Positions 62,338 through 64,000 of a stretch of DNA of 64,000 nt are shown here, piece after piece. The DNA is from Pseudomonas sp. CC120222-01a. Lineage in GTDB: Bacteria > Pseudomonadota > Gammaproteobacteria > Pseudomonadales > Pseudomonadaceae. Location: NCBI RefSeq assembly GCF_003097235.1, contig NZ_QEQQ01000005.1, positions 1 through 64,000 of the forward strand, read 5' to 3'. Positions within the stretch are counted from its first letter, which is position 1. Each line of letters starts with the position of its first letter. Position numbers and translations under genes: made by a program. The notes beneath the pieces were generated by a model, which had not been told where the DNA came from, did not search any database, and was given only the letters and a program-made list of their open reading frames with translations.

Positions 62338-64000
62338 CTAGCTATCCAACCTGAGCACGGCGAGGAAGGCTTCCTGTGGAATCTCCACGTTGCCCACCTG
62401 TTTCATGCGTTTCTTACCGGCCTTCTGCTTCTCAAGCAGTTTCTTCTTACGGCTGACGTCACCACCGTAGCACTTGGCCAGTACGTTCTTTCTGAGCGCC
62501 TTGACGGTTGTCCGCGCAATGATCTGGCCGCCAATGGCTGCCTGGATCGCCACGTCGAACATCTGCCGAGGGATCAGCTCCTTCATCTTCTCGGTCAACG
62601 CACGGCCTTTGTAGGCCGCGTTGTCGCGGTGCACGATCAAGGCCAGGGCATCGACCTTGTCGCCGTTGATCAGTACGTCCAGCTTGACCAGGTTGGCCGA
62701 CTGGTAGCGATCGAAATGATAGTCCAGCGAAGCATAGCCGCGGCTGGTCGACTTCAGGCGGTCGAAGAAGTCCAGGACCACTTCGTTCATCGGCATGTCA
62801 TAGCGCACCTGCACCTGGCTGCCGAGGAACTGCATGTCGCGCTGTACGCCACGCTTCTCGATGCACAGGGTGATGACGTTGCCCAGGTGCTCCTGCGGAA
62901 CCAGGATGGTCGCGGTGACGATCGGCTCGCGGAAATCGGCCACGGCCGAGACATCTGGCAGCTTCGACGGGTTGTCGACGACGATGGTTTCGCCGGTCTT
63001 CAATTCGAGCTCGTAGATCACGCTTGGCGCGGTGGTGATCAGGTCCAGGTCGTATTCGCGCTCCAGGCGCTCCTGGATGATTTCCATGTGCAGCATGCCG
63101 AGGAAGCCGCAACGGAAGCCGAAGCCCAGGGCGTCGGAGCTTTCCGGCATGTACTGCAGCGACGAGTCGTTGAGGGTCAGCTTCTGCAGGGCGTCGCGGA
63201 AGTCCTCGAAATCGTCGGAGCTGACCGGGAACAGGCCGGCGTACACCTGTGGCTGGATCTTCTTGAAGCCTGGCAGCACTTCGACTTCGGGGGTCGCGGA
63301 CAGGGTCAGGGTGTCACCGACCGGCGCACCGTGAATGTCCTTGATGCTGGCGATGATGAAACCCACTTCGCCGGCTTTCAGGTCTGCAGTCTGGGTATGC
63401 TTCGGGGTGAACACACCGACGCTGTCGACCAGGTGCACCTTGCCGGTGGACTTGACCAGGATCTTGTCGCCTTTCTTGACGCGGCCGTGGCGCACACGCA
63501 CCAACGAGACTACGCCCAGGTAGTTGTCGAACCAGGAGTCGATGATCAGCGCCTGCAGTGGCGCCTCGATATCGCCTTCCGGCGCGGGGATGGTCTGCAC
63601 CAGGCGCTCGAGCACCTCGTCCACGCCCATGCCGCTCTTGGCGCTGCAGGCCACGGCGTCGGTGGCGTCGATGCCGATGATCTTCTCGATCTCGTCCTTC
63701 ACGCGGTCCGGATCGGCCTGGGGCAGGTCCATCTTGTTCAGGACCGGCATGACTTCCAGGCCCTGCTCGATGGCGGTGTAGCAGTTGGCCACGGACTGGG
63801 CTTCGACGCCCTGGCCGGCGTCCACCACCAGCAGCGCACCTTCACAGGCCGCCAGCGAACGCGAAACTTCGTAGGTGAAGTCGACGTGACCGGGGGTGTC
63901 AATGAAGTTCAGCTGGTAGACCTTGCCGTCTTGCGCCTTGTAGTTGAGCGTGACGCTGTGGGCCTTGATGGTGATACCGCGTTCGCGCTCCAGGTCCATG
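62338..64000 (-). CDS. lepA: Elongation factor 4 (LepA), N-terminus cut by window edge
   Basis: The frame runs off the right edge; 553 residues from [18 protein letters not shown] are visible and the first about 45, with the P-loop, are missing. G3 is DTPGHVDF, G4 NKMDLPQ. The LepA-specific C-terminal domain is complete ([74 protein letters not shown]). It catalyses back-translocation or stalled-ribosome handling. Order lepA-lepB is standard. Confidence 0.97.
   Translation of the reverse strand, partial: MDLERERGITIKAHSVTLNYKAQDGKVYQLNFIDTPGHVDFTYEVSRSLAACEGALLVVDAGQGVEAQSVANCYTAIEQGLEVMPVLNKMDLPQADPDRVKDEIEKIIGIDATDAVACSAKSGMGVDEVLERLVQTIPAPEGDIEAPLQALIIDSWFDNYLGVVSLVRVRHGRVKKGDKILVKSTGKVHLVDSVGVFTPKHTQTADLKAGEVGFIIASIKDIHGAPVGDTLTLSATPEVEVLPGFKKIQPQVYAGLFPVSSDDFEDFRDALQKLTLNDSSLQYMPESSDALGFGFRCGFLGMLHMEIIQERLEREYDLDLITTAPSVIYELELKTGETIVVDNPSKLPDVSAVADFREPIVTATILVPQEHLGNVITLCIEKRGVQRDMQFLGSQVQVRYDMPMNEVVLDFFDRLKSTSRGYASLDYHFDRYQSANLVKLDVLINGDKVDALALIVHRDNAAYKGRALTEKMKELIPRQMFDVAIQAAIGGQIIARTTVKALRKNVLAKCYGGDVSRKKKLLEKQKAGKKRMKQVGNVEIPQEAFLAVLRLDS

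Overview
The window is a GC-rich chromosomal segment from a member of the Pseudomonas putida group. Gene content, codon usage, P. putida-type REP inverted pairs and gene order all point there: glpFKRD, aatJQMP-aauSR, oprB-gcd, and lepA-lepB-rnc-era-recO-pdxJ. Nearly all of it is single-copy housekeeping, transport and regulatory sequence. No CRISPR array, rRNA, tRNA or prophage was seen.

Layout. 0-0.34 kb: the 3' end of an IS4-family insertion sequence that appears to have landed in the terminator of a peroxiredoxin gene. 0.37-2.5 kb: peroxiredoxin, bfd, bfr and grxD (oxidative stress and iron storage). 2.6-7.6 kb: an orphan molybdopterin oxidoreductase, argF with a recognisable ArgR operator, an orphan ABC ATPase coupled to argF, and ybaK. 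7.6-12.9 kb: the glycerol regulon glpF-glpK-glpR-glpD with GlpR-like operators and an Hfq/Crc-type A-rich site. 12.9-17.0 kb: a 1372-residue leucine-rich-repeat protein with a NEL-type E3 ubiquitin ligase domain. 17.0-23.8 kb: the acidic amino acid ABC transporter aatJQMP and its two-component system aauSR, preceded by a sigma54 promoter and two AauR-like sites. 24-31 kb: an exported alpha/beta hydrolase, metR, a Nudix hydrolase and a large Lhr-type helicase. 31-38.3 kb: a membrane-anchored glutamate-synthase-like flavoprotein, a lower-GC gtrA/gtrB/GT39 glycosylation cassette, an OpgC-type acyltransferase and an amino acid permease. 38.7-41.8 kb: a very large atypical class A penicillin-binding protein. 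41.8-43.2 kb: a PadR regulator plus a siderophore-interacting-type flavin reductase (YqjI/YqjH-like) behind a striking 26-bp-arm dyad. 43.3-50.4 kb: a Pr6Pr protein, a VF530 protein, a Zur-regulated ZnuD-like TonB receptor, oprB and gcd. 50.6-58.0 kb: a second Lon (AsrA-like) with a sigma32 promoter, a chagasin-type inhibitor, cmoAB, a small exported protein and a copRS-like pair. 58.1-64.0 kb: pdxJ, recO, era, rnc, lepB and the start-truncated lepA, all on the minus strand.

How the genes work together. Several units are metabolic modules with their own regulators: glpR with glpFKD, AauSR with aatJQMP, and PadR with the flavin reductase. OprB and Gcd together bring glucose across the outer membrane and oxidise it in the periplasm. 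The right end is the conserved lepAB / rnc-era-recO-pdxJ translation, secretion and RNA-processing cluster. From memory of P. putida KT2440, the left block (about PP_1059-PP_1084) and the right block (about PP_1431-PP_1446) are far apart there, so this window probably spans a rearrangement junction somewhere in 32.7-44 kb.

The most noteworthy items are the NEL/LRR effector-like protein, the dyad over the padR start, the gtr-type cassette, the insertion sequence inside a terminator, and several regulatory sites read directly from the sequence (ArgR, AauR plus sigma54, sigma32, Zur, GlpR, Fur-like). All family assignments are from reading the translated sequence. No database search was possible.
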